Assembly: GCA_016165875.1 (NCBI GenBank)
Contig: JABBOT010000014.1
Location: forward strand, 7,793,255 to 7,857,254
DNA: 64,000 nt
Origin: Acanthopleura granulata
Lineage: Eukaryota; Mollusca; Polyplacophora; Chitonida; Chitonidae
Reading direction: 5' to 3'
A model generated the notes under the pieces. It was given only the letters and a program-made list of their open reading frames with translations, ran no database searches and had not been told where the DNA came from. How positions within the stretch are numbered: the first letter of the stretch is position 1; the number at the start of each line of letters is the position of its first letter. Positions 12,053 to 22,489 of this stretch are shown here, one piece after another. A program made the translations under genes and the position numbers.

Positions 12053-12580
12053 TTTGAGAGCTTAAAGGTACAGCCGCTGCGTAAGGACTGTTTTTCTTCA
12101 CTGCCACCTGATGAATTGGCGCCAAAATTTTGCTGCCATACAACATGTGCGTGGAGCGCTAAATGTTCTTCTAACGATGACTCTTCCATAATAGGCTGGA
12201 AAATATGTGCATCAATCAGCCGATCACGTCATCTGGTATCCGGGAAGATTTGTTAAAGGGGATAATTTGATTTAATCTTCCTTGGGCTATATTAATCGAC
12301 TATATGAAATGAGGTCATTAAGTAATGGTTGGAAAAACAGTAGATAGACAACGACAGACCGTAAGCTACAGGCTTGATTGATTCACTGAATGATAGATTG
12401 ATTCATTGATCGATCTTTCACTAGGAATAGACCGCATTGGCGGTATAAAGACACGATGGGATCTTCATCAGGGGGTATTGCCTTGGCAAAACGACGTGAC
12501 AAAATCTCCAGTTCGATCTCTCAGGTGATCTCAATCTATCACTAGTCCACACTATGTCAACGCACCTTCGCCACACCAGT
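12053..12580. other. Gene-free stretch with a possible regulatory segment
   Basis: Contains a segment around 12190-12300 with GATCACGTCATC and GGGGATAATTTGATTTAATC that reads like clustered homeodomain or bZIP sites. A run of GATTGATT-type words lies near 12376-12415. No gene seen. Confidence 0.35.
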
Positions 12581-12755
12581 TCTTTAATTTGTGTTTTACG
12601 TCGTGCTCAAGAACATTTCACTTATACGCCGGCGGCCAGCATTATGGTGGGAGGAAATCGGGCAGAGCTCGGGGTAAACCCATGACCATCCGCAGGTTGA
12701 TGGCATACCTTCTCACGTATGGCCGGAAAGAAATCAATCTGAGGTCACTCACAAT
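12581..12755 (-). mobile_element. Family 1 SINE, truncated
   Basis: Plus strand reads GTGTTTTACGTCGTGCTCAA, GCCGGCGGCCAGCATTATGG, CCATGACCATCCGCAGG and ACGTATGGCCGGAA, the reversed tail and body of the SINE. The tRNA-like head is degraded beyond ATCTGAGGTCACTCACA. Confidence 0.85.
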
Positions 12756-12879
12756 GTAGGCCTACCGAGTTTTCCCAATGCACAGTAACACCTGCCTTAG
12801 CACCACATAAAATGTCCACCCTGATAAACTTTCCATCCATTTTATGCATCCTTACTGATCAATCTTGGAGAGAAAAACA

Positions 12880-13080
12880 CTCTTCTCTTCGACCTCCATC
12901 GAACTAGGAGGGACTCCAATTCCGACGACTTATCGAGTGGACCAATTAGCGGCTGGAGTGGCGTTGTGGAACAAAAGCTGGCGCTGAGGGTCGCCTGACA
13001 AATGGTACGCTGCGGCGGATGACTCGGTCCAGCCTGATAGACTTACCAATAATTGTCTGGTCTAATTCCTGCTGGATAAT
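12880..13080. promoter_or_regulatory. Candidate regulatory block left of the CpG island
   Basis: Unique sequence with GGACCAATTAGCGGC (CCAAT plus homeodomain core), GAACAAAAGC (Sox-like), CGCCTGACAAATGG and TACCAATAATTGTC. It abuts the CpG island and the downstream homeodomain-site-rich stretch and probably belongs to the same element. No gene is inferred. Confidence 0.35.
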
Positions 13081-13250
13081 GAAGCCGCGCGGTTGTTTGC
13101 GAACTCCGCGGCCTTCGCGCCGCGGCGGGCGGGCGGGCGAGCGCGCGGACTCTGCCTAAAACTGACCTGGATACGTCTGACCGAAGACCGCTGGGCCGTG
13201 GATTCCTCCAGTGGAAGCCCCTTCCATTTCCACGGCGGTTCCGGTTCGAT
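13080..13250. promoter_or_regulatory. CpG island
   Basis: The only strongly GC- and CpG-rich stretch in the window, with GCCGCGCGG, TCCGCGGCC, CGCGCCGCGGCGGGCGGGCG and AGCGCGCGGAC. Open frames on both strands cross it (66 codons plus, 87 and 67 codons minus) because stop codons are rare at this composition. None resembles a known protein. A splice-donor-like GAATCGAGGTAACCC follows at about 13273-13287 on the plus strand. This could be a promoter with an untranslated first exon or an unmethylated regulatory core. Confidence 0.5.
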
Positions 13251-13309
13251 ATTTGATACCAACATTCTTCTGAATCGAGGTAACCCACTATAACAACCAC
13301 AGACAAGAC

Positions 13310-13760
13310 TGTTTATATCCTCTCTGCACTTTTTTCTTTGCCCTGTCTCCGCTTTTCTTCGCTCTCTTTTTCTTCAAGTCGTCGCAGACAATTCCTTTGC
13401 CGAATCTCCTAATTAAAGGGCTAGTTTGGCCGAGCGAAGCAGCTGCAGTAATCAGACGGAATGGTTCGCCTGCCAAAGCTTATTGTGTTATGTGAAGAAA
13501 TAATGAGCTTAGTGATTGCGTCAAGAAATCATCCGGCAGTCGGCTTAATGAATTAAATATTCCCTCCGTGATCAGCTAATTAGATTATATAGAGGTCAAA
13601 CTGCACGTGAACAGGAGGTATAAGACAGTCGACCTGATTGGATGACGGGCGCGGACAACATGGAAAGTCAGAGCAATTCGTCTCCTGTCGACAAACTTCG
13701 ATTCTCGCCTCCTGCCTCGCTTGAACGTCGTCGAGACAGAGAAGCTCGTGTCTTAAGAGA
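13310..13760. promoter_or_regulatory. Homeodomain-site-rich candidate enhancer
   Basis: Begins with a pyrimidine-rich stretch (13310-13375). It then carries CTAATTAAAG (13409-13418), AGCAGCTGCAG (E-box), CAGTAATCAG, TTATTGTGTTATG, TAATGAATTAAATATT (13546-13561) and the palindromic homeodomain core CTAATTAG (13576-13583), followed by GATTATATAGAGG. The mixture of AT-rich core sites in otherwise balanced, non-repetitive sequence is typical of conserved developmental enhancers. Conservation itself could not be tested. Confidence 0.35.
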
Positions 13761-14044
13761 CCTAAAAACAAAATTACAATAGTCGTTTAAATTATTAAAC
13801 GTACGTTTGAACCGTGTCGAGTTGCACATTAGTCTATCTGGTCTCGGTCAGGTCGTTGTTATTCGAAGCGCTAAATCCTGAATTCCTTAGAATCTGGAAG
13901 CTTGGTGAGTGCAGCGAAATGACGAAACAGGAGTTTAATATTATCAGTCCCACTCCCACCCCGTCCCCCAAGCATTTGTTGAAGAAACTTTACTCATACC
14001 TGTAGAAGTACTGACTGATGGATATGTCCATTTACTTAAAACAA

Positions 14045-14350
14045 GGAGTAGAATAGATACAAGTACTTACACAAGACAAAAGCTGAACTCATAGTCACAC
14101 AAGATAAAAGCTGGAATCAAAAATACACACATGTACACAAGACAAAAATTGGAATCAAAGATCTGTGCACGCATGAACACAAGACAAAAACTGGAAACAA
14201 AGATCTGTGTACGCACTTACACAATACAAGGCCCTCGAGGTCCTCGACCATAAACAATATAAAAGATGGAATCAAAGACACACGCACTTATACAAGACAA
14301 GAGTTGCTATCAAATGTGCACGCACTTACACGATACAACGTGAGAGTTAG
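14045..14350. repeat. Diverged tandem repeat, about 55-60 bp
   Basis: Recurring words ACACAAGACAAAA, CTGGAATCAAAG, ATCTGTGCACGCA and GCACTTACACAA appear four to six times with indels. Irregular period and divergence point to an old array. Confidence 0.6.
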
Positions 14351-15220
14351 AATCATAGCTACACACATTTAACCCAGACAATTCAAGTACGAGAACACGT
14401 TTAACACAACATGTAAGGGTTGAATACAGGAAAACGTTGGGCAGGGGTAAGTTGAATCACCACATCAGGCGTAAACTACTTGCCAAACTAGCATCCCTGA
14501 CAATTTAATAAAGGAATACATCATTCATGCGCAAGAGACGACATAAGATTTTAGAAGAATTTTCTTTGAAAGGCGAAAACAGAAGTATCTGTAGTCAGCT
14601 GTACATTACCAGCATCCAACGTTACCAATAAAAACCCTAAAGGCTACCACAGAATTCAAGCATAATATAACTAAGGGTGTTGCTGGATTAAAGATTTCAG
14701 TGATCTCCTTACTCAACTTCGATTCTTTTCTTATTCCTTTCACCTCATTACAGTCGCTTCTGTCCGAATTCACCGCGTCTAAGTGTAAGGATACCGCGGA
14801 GGAATATATGTGTGTACTGGACTTCTCCGGCATACCTGAGAATCTGTGCATACCACCACCTGTCAGTAGCGGTTAGCCAGGAATTCCTCACAACTAAACA
14901 CTTTATAAGAGCTGAACGTTGTGGTGAGACCAGGAGTCCGGTATCAGAACCCCCCCCACAAATCTCCCCCCTCCCCTGCTCCTCCATCTGGTAAGTCATC
15001 AGCTACGTTAGGCGAACTGAACCTCCAGGCCAGGCCAACTGTATTTATAAAACCGTTTTACGCACCTTAAGCTGGCTTACGGTTGACTGTTTCGGTTTTG
15101 ATACACAGACCGGGAAACCATCGCCCTTCTCCAGGTAATTGATAAACTCCCTAACTTAAAGCTGCAGCCGATCATATTTACTCTGTTAAAACTATAGTGT
15201 ATGTGCGGTAAACAGTAATA
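14351..15220. other. Gene-free stretch, nothing recognised
   Basis: Short open frames on both strands at 14.6-15.0 kb overlap each other and have no family resemblance. A C-rich run (CCCCCCCAC) lies near 14950. Confidence 0.5.
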
Positions 15221-15224
15221 CGTC

Positions 15225-15375
15225 AAAAATGGACATTCTTGCAATTTCGTGTATCTGCAGTACACAATTTGTGCGATTAATGTTACACATCTACAAACAC
15301 AGATGTATTATTGGTACACAAATTGTGTACCACTTTTACACCTGTCATTGTCGATGTCCAAAATTGCAACAGTGT
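15225..15375. repeat. Nested palindromic segment
   Basis: Contains GTACACAATTTGTG (about 15260), ACACATCTACAAACACAGATGT and the palindrome GGTACACAAATTGTGTACC (about 15315-15333). Outer arms TGGACATTCTTGCAATTT and GATGTCCAAAATTGCAAC face each other. Possibly a decayed fold-back element; it could also be several chance palindromes in AT-rich DNA. Confidence 0.45.
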
Positions 15376-15474
15376 TTTTCAGGGGGTAAGCTCTAAAAAC
15401 CTTCCCAATTTCTGGATGGCTACGCTTTCATTGTTTATTATACAGTGTATGGTGGCGTTTAGCGCTCGATGAGA

Positions 15475-15712
15475 CTCTTCAGTCGGTTTGCGCAAGGTCA
15501 TGTTCGTTGAAGACAACTTGTCTTCTGCAAACGATGTGCAAATCTACACGCTCTAGTCGTACGTGAGAAGGTCTACCAGCATCCTGCGGATGATCATGGG
15601 TTTCTATCGGGCACCACCGGTTTCCTCCCACCAAAATGTTGGCAGCCGTCGTATATAAACGGAATATTCTTGAGTGCGGCGTAAAGCATCAATCTAATAA
15701 GTAAGTAAACAA
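15475..15712 (+). mobile_element. Family 1 SINE, diverged
   Basis: Body and tail are clear: GTACGTGAGAAGGTCTACCA, CATCCTGCGGATGATCATGG, GGTTTCCTCCCACC, GCAGCCGTCGTATA, ATTCTTGAGTGCGGCGTAAA and then a degraded AT-rich tail. The head keeps an A-box-like CTTCAGTCGGTTTGCGCAA, but the B-box region is replaced or highly diverged. That segment resembles 1978-2007. Confidence 0.75.
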
Positions 15713-16160
15713 ACAAATTTACACGCCACATGTGGAAAAATTCGTGACGAGCTGGCCGATGCATTCGTGTTACTTACTTCATTCCATCCATAAAATCGAG
15801 AGCCATCTTTGGAAAAAAATTTACAGAAATCGTATATACTTGACTTCATAGTAGTTTAAATACATTAAACCACAAATCGCAATTAAATTGAGAGCCAGCT
15901 GCCAGATCCGCCGATTCTTTGCTCTGAGGGGTTCTTTACTCTATACAGGGAAAGAAGCTTTAAAACAGAAATTAAACATAATTAGGAATACGATTAAAAA
16001 GTGTTTTTGAAAACGTATTCGTTTATAAATTGGCCGAATATGCTGATTTAAAGTAATGTGGACTTTATAGACAATGTTGATAAAGTACATTTATGTCTCC
16101 AGTGATGTCACGCAAATTTTTCTCCGTCCCTAAAACGGATATTTAATGACTGATTGGCTT
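15713..16160. other. Gene-free stretch, nothing recognised
   Basis: AT-rich DNA without repeats or frames of note. Confidence 0.5.
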
Positions 16161-16350
16161 TTTCTAGCACAGGCACATAATACAGAAATGAATTTGACAA
16201 GATTTTTATTCAGACATCAACATAAACGTGCAGGAAAGTCGGTGTGACCTCATTGGTGACAGACATTATCAATATAATCCATAAAGTCCACGTGACAATC
16301 CACACATAATGAGATTGCATTAAGTTAATTGAAAATAAGAAATAAATAAG
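16160..16350. promoter_or_regulatory. Candidate regulatory block
   Basis: Unique sequence with TGTGACCTCATTGGTGACAG, TATCAATATAATCC, TCCATAAAGTCCACGTGAC (E-box CACGTG) and GCATTAAGTTAATTG. The density of homeodomain, nuclear-receptor-like and E-box words suggests an enhancer. Inference only. Confidence 0.25.
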
Positions 16351-17028
16351 TACAGGTATTTACAGTTTTAATAGTTTTACGGGCTGACCGCCCGAGCTGT
16401 GATTCGTATTACTTTACTTAGTGTTCCAATGATACTTACGTTATTTTGGATTTCCCTCCCTTTGAAGCAAATGTAAAAATGGCGTGGTCTGAGATATTTT
16501 CCTCTCTACCTGCGGTCTCATTCCCGGGGTTTTATTACACACAAAAATACCTCCCTAATTAAACACACACTGAAACTCCTTTGAATTACCTTTATCACTT
16601 TTGCTCGATGATACGCTGGCTATTTAGCCCAAGCGCCCCACCGGTGACTTTCCGCTATATATAACGCCAGGCTCCGGCTTCGTTTGTAAGTCTTGAGAAA
16701 AACTACATACACACCTTCATCACAGAGAGACTTCCATCATTTGCACCCAGAGTGTCTTTTTTATGGAACGAGTTGATTATTTCACCTGTAGACAGTCTAC
16801 AGCAAGTTGGAGATGATGGGTCTGCTGGTAAAAAACCAAAGCACTTGAGCATGTACTAAAACTGTCCAACCAAACCAGGTAGAGATTGCTTCCAATATAC
16901 AACCTCAGTTTTTTCTGCTACAGTTGCTCAACTACATGTGTAGAAAATCCCTAGAACTTCAAGAATTTCTTTAAGTTTTGTTTCCTGTACAAACCTATAC
17001 CAGCTATCATATAGGCCTAAGTGAAATA
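16351..17028. other. Gene-free stretch, nothing recognised
   Basis: Short frames only. GTCCAACCAAACCAGG and flanks carry no repeat signature. Confidence 0.5.
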
Positions 17029-17178
17029 ATTTAGAGTCTGGTCTAAAACCCTGGCTGCGGTAAATTAACAAGAGGCCGGGTGTCACAGATTACATGTGAC
17101 CATTTACCAATTATCACACTGTCGTCGCTGCTCTGGTTTTACTATCCATGTAATAGTCACTCAAATTAAAGCAGCAGG
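17029..17178 (+). repeat. Interspersed repeat family A, copy 2
   Basis: Core words AAATTAACAAGAGGCCGG, TGTGACCATTTACCAATT, CTGTCGTCGCTGCTCTG and TTTTACTATCC match copy 1 at 6951-7115. Here the segment AGTCACTCAAATTAAAGCA follows the core instead of preceding it. Confidence 0.55.
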
Positions 17179-17535
17179 CAATCAAATACCACAACCGTTA
17201 AAGACTATGCCTGACTGTATGTTCATTAACAGCCTTAACGTTACAAGATGTTAACACGAGTTATGGAGAAGCAGACGACATCTGTTGTTTTGTTCCGTGT
17301 TCTGTTCAGGTGCGCTGTGCACTGGGATAAGGGGCGAATTTTCCAATCAAATCAAATCTCCAATCAAATACCACAACTGTTAAAGACTCTGCCTGACTGC
17401 GTGTTCATTAACAGCTTCAACGTTACATGATGTTAACACGAGTTTTGGAGAAGCAGACGACAGCTGATGCTTCGTGCCGTTTTCTGTTCAGCTGCGCAAG
17501 GGACGGTTGGCTGTGCACTGGAATAAGAGGCTAGT
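17179..17535 (+). repeat. 182-bp tandem duplication
   Basis: CAATCAAATACCACAAC starts at 17179 and again at 17361. Both copies continue through TTAAAGACT, TGCCTGACTG, TTCATTAACAGC, GATGTTAACACGAGTT, GGAGAAGCAGACGACA and GTGCACTGG. Copy 2 has a short insertion (GCGCAAGGGACGGTTGGCT). Copies differ at scattered positions, so the duplication is not recent. Confidence 0.85.
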
Positions 17536-17959
17536 TCTTTTATTTCTCTCATTCGTGATGATGGCGCGGTCCGGACAACTCCGGTCGAAGAAAGAACCAC
17601 TACTGCATTTAGTGGGGTGATACATGTACAATTACACGGAGCGGGGAAAATGCATTGAGCACCTATACGGTTTCAGAGCCAGGGAGATCATCTACTTTAC
17701 CTTTGTCCGTGATCCCGTACGGCAACAGCCCACCAGGAATGGTTCCCATGTTCAACAATGTCATAACTCACGCGGGAATGTATTTAACACCTCTTACATC
17801 ATCATGCTACAAACGCACACTTTCAGCTTGGTACACAGAACTTCCTGAAGACATGTAAAAGGCCTCAATCAGCCTTTCTTTTGAGATCTGTGTTTTCATT
17901 AGAGCACATGCACTCACAGTCTTCGTCTGTCTGGACATTGTCAGGGGTCTGAAGGGCAT
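17536..17959. other. Gene-free stretch, nothing recognised
   Basis: Overlapping short frames (60-74 codons) without recognisable products. Confidence 0.5.
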
Positions 17960-18375
17960 AACTTTTGACCGTCCGCACGTTGTCACGGGAGTAAACAGTC
18001 TTTCGCCCGTCTGCAATTGTCAGGGGCATAAGGTATAGAACCTACAGTCTTCATCTGTCTGTATAAAGCATACGGTCTACAGTCTTCTCCCGTCTGCATA
18101 ACGTATACGGCTTACAATCTTCTTCCGTCTGAACAACATATAGGACCTACAGCCTTCATCCGTCTGTATACCGTACAGGGCCTACAGTCTCCATCCGTCT
18201 TCACTCTCAGAGGCATAACGCATAGGTCTTATTGTTTTTGTCTGTCTGCACTGTCAGACGTATAATGTGTAGGGCCTATTGTCTTTGTCCATCTGCACTG
18301 TCAGGGGTATAACATATAGTGCCTATTGTCTTTATCCATCCACACCTTAACATAGGTATAACGTATACAATCTGA
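17960..18375. repeat. Diverged tandem repeat, about 40 bp
   Basis: Eight or more imperfect units combining GGCATAACGTATA, GGGCCTACAGTCTT and CATCCGTCTGTA. The right-hand units change to GGGCCTATTGTCTTTGTCC. Divergence increases from left to right. Confidence 0.65.
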
Positions 18376-19230
18376 CTCTGCCCGTAGGTCTCAGCGTTGT
18401 CAAGCTAATTTCATCGATTTCTTTTTTATTTTTGATTGGTATTTAGCCCTGTGTTGAAGAATACCCATTTTCACGGCGACAGTCATTTTAATATTTAGAA
18501 GAAACCGGTGGACACGAAATCCATCATCGATCCTCTGGCAAGTTATGAACGAACTTTCCACATCGGATGGGGACCAAAGCGGGAAGTGCAAAGACATGTC
18601 ATGCTGATGACAGACAGGTGATCTCCAATACGCCTTTATCGAACAAATTAGTAAGCTTTACAGCACTTCATTCTTGGTATCCACTGCTCTCAGTGCTCTT
18701 GTCAGTGGCACTAAGCCGTCTACCGCCCTCGTACGGCTTTGGACAGCGGAAGACCGACGATTGCCACCAATGGCCTGAAAGCAGTGGATGCGGTGAAATC
18801 AAAATCTACACAGTTTAATCTCCCAAGGGAAACGCGTAATGCTCAGTGAGATGTGCTATGGCCCATCACTGTCTAATTTTAGAAAACCAAATGGCAATTC
18901 CTTCCTCCATCAGGCATTGTACAGGGTGGGTTTATGTAGATATGTGTAACGTGCGTTAGACTTACCGGCAGAAACACACAGTTGCCCCTTTGTATATTGA
19001 TACGTCTGCCGTAAGTGCCTCCTACGGTGTACTAAAGTAGCATAGATACATACATACATTGTTCTGCTGGTGTAATTTGTCTACATCCGTCCATGTATAG
19101 TACCTGGTACGGACAGCGTCCATATTCGAATGCACTCATCATCGTATTATTGAGTGCACGTGGGAGGCTTGACTTATACAAGAAGCAAAGTTTCCTTTTC
19201 AAACACCAGTTAGCCTTTGCAAACATTACT
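18376..19230. other. Gene-free stretch, nothing recognised
   Basis: Short frames only, no family resemblance. It ends in a short ATTC microsatellite that forms the tail of the next SINE. Confidence 0.5.
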
Positions 19231-19475
19231 ATTCATTCATTCATTCATTTATTTATTTATTTGATTGGCGTTTTACGTCGTGTTCAAGATTATTTTTAAA
19301 CAACGTCTGCCATTATTATCGTGGAAGGAAAACGGGTAGAGCAGCAGGTTGCTGGTAGATCATACCACGTACGGCCGGAGAGGAAGACAGCATGAGATGG
19401 ACTTGAACCCGCAACGACAGCTACTGGGTTTTGCAGCCATTATAGCATCCTTTCGAGAGACACGGTAGAGCCTGG
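19231..19475 (-). mobile_element. Family 1 SINE, diverged
   Basis: Plus strand: ATTTATTTATTTGATTGGCG, TTTTACGTCGTGTTCAAG, GCAGGTTGCTGGTAGATC, CGTACGGCCGGAGAGGAAG and GGACTTGAACCC, the last being a near-canonical B box in reverse (GGGTTCAAGTCC). The body has internal deletions around the usual GGGAGGAAACCGGG segment. Confidence 0.85.
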
Positions 19476-19929
19476 AGAGTCCACTTTGATAATTACATCC
19501 CTAAATCTAAACTCAGCATTGTTCCGTTCATATAACAACAATATCCCTTCCATACCCACGACTGGCAGCCTTGGTATATGTACACACTAGCATGGCGCTG
19601 AACGGAGGGAGAAATATAGGCACAATATTATTCGGTTTTCACTATAACGCAACTGGATGTTTAAGGCGTCGTGTCTGGTGTCTTCGGTATGGCGTTTCAG
19701 TGTGGCTGCAGTATAAAAACTAGTGCTGAAGGCTACGTGAAACCCCAATTAAACAAATAAACAATGGGGTCCAATGGCGACGTTTTCACAGTGCTGCCTA
19801 ACTGAAATGCCATGTCAAAGATTCCAGAGAGGACTACAGATCCTGTCACAAAACACAGACAAATATATACAGGAAGATCAGTTCCTTTCGACATATACTG
19901 CACAAACCAAGTAATGTCCATCGAGGGAT
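19476..19929. other. Gene-free spacer between two SINEs
   Basis: No recognisable gene. A fragment AACCCCAATTAAACAAATAA near 19740 may be a decayed SINE tail. Confidence 0.5.
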
Positions 19930-20169
19930 GCGTCCGTGGCTCAGTCGGTTTGCACAATGACCCAGAAGCCTCCCACCAATGCGGTCGCTGTGAGTTCAAG
20001 TCCAGCTCATGCTGGCTTCCTCTCCGGCCCTACGTGGGAAGGTCTGCCAGCAACCTGCGGATGGTCGTGGGTTTCCCCCGGGCTCTTCCAGGCCTCCTAC
20101 CACCATAATGCTGACTGTCGTGTGAAATATTCTCGAGTACGGCGTAAAACACCAATCAAATAAATAAAT
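19930..20169 (+). mobile_element. Family 1 SINE, nearly full length
   Basis: Best plus-strand copy. The tRNA-like head contains an A box GTGGCTCAGTCGG (19936-19948) and a B box GAGTTCAAGTCC (19992-20003). The body follows (GCTGGCTTCCTCTCCGG, GTGGGAAGGTCTGCCAGCAA, CCTGCGGATGGTCGTGGG, CCACCATAATGC) and the 3' end is GAGTACGGCGTAAAACACC plus CAATCAAATAAATAAA. The structure matches a polymerase III-transcribed, LINE-mobilised SINE. I recall the body as the mollusc 'Meta-SINE' type; that name is from memory. Confidence 0.92.
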
Positions 20170-20339
20170 GTCCATCGAACCATGCTATACTAACTTATTA
20201 TATGTTACCTGTTCGCCTGAGCCCCGTTCACACTAAGTATACATGGAATCCACGAGCCATCATTGGAGAATCCGTGTGTACCAGAAATAAGGGCGGGTCC
20301 AGTTTTAAGGGTCAACGAAATTTCCCTCATAGTATGGAC

Positions 20340-20480
20340 AGGCAGTGTTCATGCAGGGGGCTCGTTTTGCAAAAAGGGTGAAAGTTATGTAACGCAGAGA
20401 TACGTCGCCATGGCTGTTACGCTTGACTAAACGATACACCCTCGGCGTAAAACGGGCCCCATGGCTCTCTGTATGGAAGA
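20340..20480 (+). repeat. Interspersed repeat family D, related copy
   Basis: GAAAGTTATGTAACGCAGAG, ATACGTCGCCATGGCTGTTA and CGGCGTAAAACGGGCCCC resemble the reverse complement of the dimer at 11560-11790. The 92-codon minus-strand frame at 20305-20583 overlies this repeat and is not called. Confidence 0.4.
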
Positions 20481-20639
20481 CACTGCCCGACTGGCTAAGC
20501 CAGGTGTCATGTTTACGGTCTTTAGGATCATTCAGTTCTGGGTTACGCAACTTTAGACATATCTTTTTATATTTTCCTGACACTGCTGGGATCTCCCGCT
20601 AACAAGATTGACGGCTTCACAATGTCCAAAGCTTTATTT

Positions 20640-21220
20640 ACTGATTTCATAATCTATGTTGGCCCACAGGGGTTTATTTTCAACGAATTGATTCTTGTCT
20701 TCCTCGATTACAGAGCTCTCGTATAGACAGTCCCTGTGTCACAGTCTATATTGACTAGACCAGAACAAAACAGCGTACCAATCACACGAGCGCAGTTCAT
20801 TTTCATTCAGCGAATCGATCTTCCGTATGATTTATGGATTGATAATATGTATCTAACCCTATTTACTGATGAATGTCGGTCGCTGTCCGGCTGTCTGGGT
20901 CCACCCGCCGTGCCGTCTACAGACAAGGAGCGCCAGACAGTTCAGGCCCTCACGTGCACTGAGAATCAGTAGGCCTTATCGCATAATCTCGGAACGTCAC
21001 AATAATGTATTATTCAACCATCTCTTTGACCTTTCAGACCTAAACTTAAGTTTAAGATTAAGTTTGGGCACCAGGAAGCTGGACACAAATTTAACCGAGC
21101 TTAATGCAAACCCATAACTAGCATCCTAAGATATATCGGTGTGAGATAGATAATGTTTAATTTCCGAAGGCTTGATGGATGGCTAGCTGTTTCTCATCCG
21201 ATAATCCGGCAGACAGTCTG
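20640..21220. promoter_or_regulatory. Candidate regulatory block with Hox-Pbx site
   Basis: Unique sequence containing TGATTTATGG (20828-20837), the form bound by Hox-Pbx heterodimers, immediately followed by ATTGATAATATG. Nearby are GTATTGACTAG-like and CAATCACACGAGCGC words, TCGATCTTCCG, TTTTCATTCAGCG, CACGTGCAC (E-box) and GATAGATAATG. Two overlapping short frames (78 and 82 codons) occur but show no domain. Reads as an enhancer; conservation is untested. Confidence 0.35.
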
Positions 21221-21574
21221 TGAATGTTAAACAAGGGAGATATTAGACGGCGACAGACAGTCTTTGTTCCTAACGCCCCGTTACTCACCGTACCGATATT
21301 CTCTTATCTCCATGAATCCAATATCATTATACGCACAGTTTCTTACAGTCAATCTAAGCATCGAAACAAACCTTCGTTCCACCAGTCGTCAACCCAAATG
21401 GGCGCTTCTGGTTAATAAACACAACATCAATTTCCCAACCAACGTTTAACGCGAAACATCAAAGAGCTGAGACAGTGTATTTATATAAAATAAGAACTTA
21501 GGACGGATTTATGCAAGGAGAAGCAGTCAACTACATGTATTTTCACTGATGAGGGGGAAAAAGCAAGGAATGTT

Positions 21575-21591
21575 GGGGGGGGGGGGGGGGG
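21575..21591 (+). repeat. Poly-G tract (17 G)
   Basis: Uninterrupted G17 followed by GAGGGAG. G-quadruplex-prone and likely length-polymorphic or mis-sized in sequencing. Confidence 0.95.
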
Positions 21592-22489
21592 AGGGAGATG
21601 AGTCACATCAGCTTCCAAAGCGCCTTGTCTTTAACCAAAGTTGTCGCTAATCAAAATATGTCCTTGTGGTGTTAGTACCTCAGACATTTTGGATAATATT
21701 GCTTTAATATTGTACCAGATAGGGCGGCCTTTAGAACAGCAGCAGCTTTCATATACCTTGTCTACTTGATTCGAGTATTCACTGGAATACCAGAATTGTG
21801 AGGCACTTGTATTAGATAAAGCAAATTGTACAGGTTTCCTGGATCAGGGTGAACCTTACCACTTCGTTAAACTTATGTACATTAACATGCGGCAAAACCA
21901 GCAATGTAGGGATTCGAAAAGGTACCATGGCCGAGGAAAGGCTAGTGCCCTGTAACAACGCTCTTTTCATCACTTGACCGTCAGTCGAGGTCCAATGACA
22001 AATTTTGTCTCTTCCACACAATTACAGCGCCATGGAGATTTCTTGTTTCAAATGAGAGAAAAATATCTATCACAAGAAGGAAAACAGAACAGAAATTCCG
22101 GCACATCTTTCACCCCTGGCAAATTTGCTCGACAAACTTGTCCACATTAAACTGCACCAAAACCAACGAGAGGAGGCTTCAAGCACTCATCATTACTGGG
22201 CATGAGCTGAGAAGTGGTATTCTTACCCCATTAAATTGATGAAATGTGCTCATTGTCAATCGGTCCTCTTTCTCTGGTACACAGACCGTTTCCAAGACGA
22301 AAGACGGGAGCTATCTGCCCCACGAGAGAGGCGAAAACGTATTCCGAAAAGCTGCGTAACTCCAAGGTTTTCAAAAGGGACAAGAATTTCATCTTTAAAT
22401 GCTTGAAAAGCTTCCCATGGTATATTCTATCTTCTCGGGATGTTCTATCACAAAGCACAGTTACTACTTAAGGAATGGCATCTTTTCTT
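21592..22489. other. Gene-free stretch, nothing recognised
   Basis: Two complementary 75-codon frames at 22231-22471 overlie each other without family resemblance. No repeats recognised. Confidence 0.5.

Noticed and set aside
13043..13306. GC-rich frames of 66-87 codons as coding exons, possibly a homeobox exon
   Set aside because: No homeodomain or other motif can be read in any frame; openness is explained by CpG-island composition.
19930..20010. Free-standing tRNA gene
   Set aside because: A and B boxes are present, but the sequence continues into the SINE body and tail and lacks a mature tRNA 3' half.
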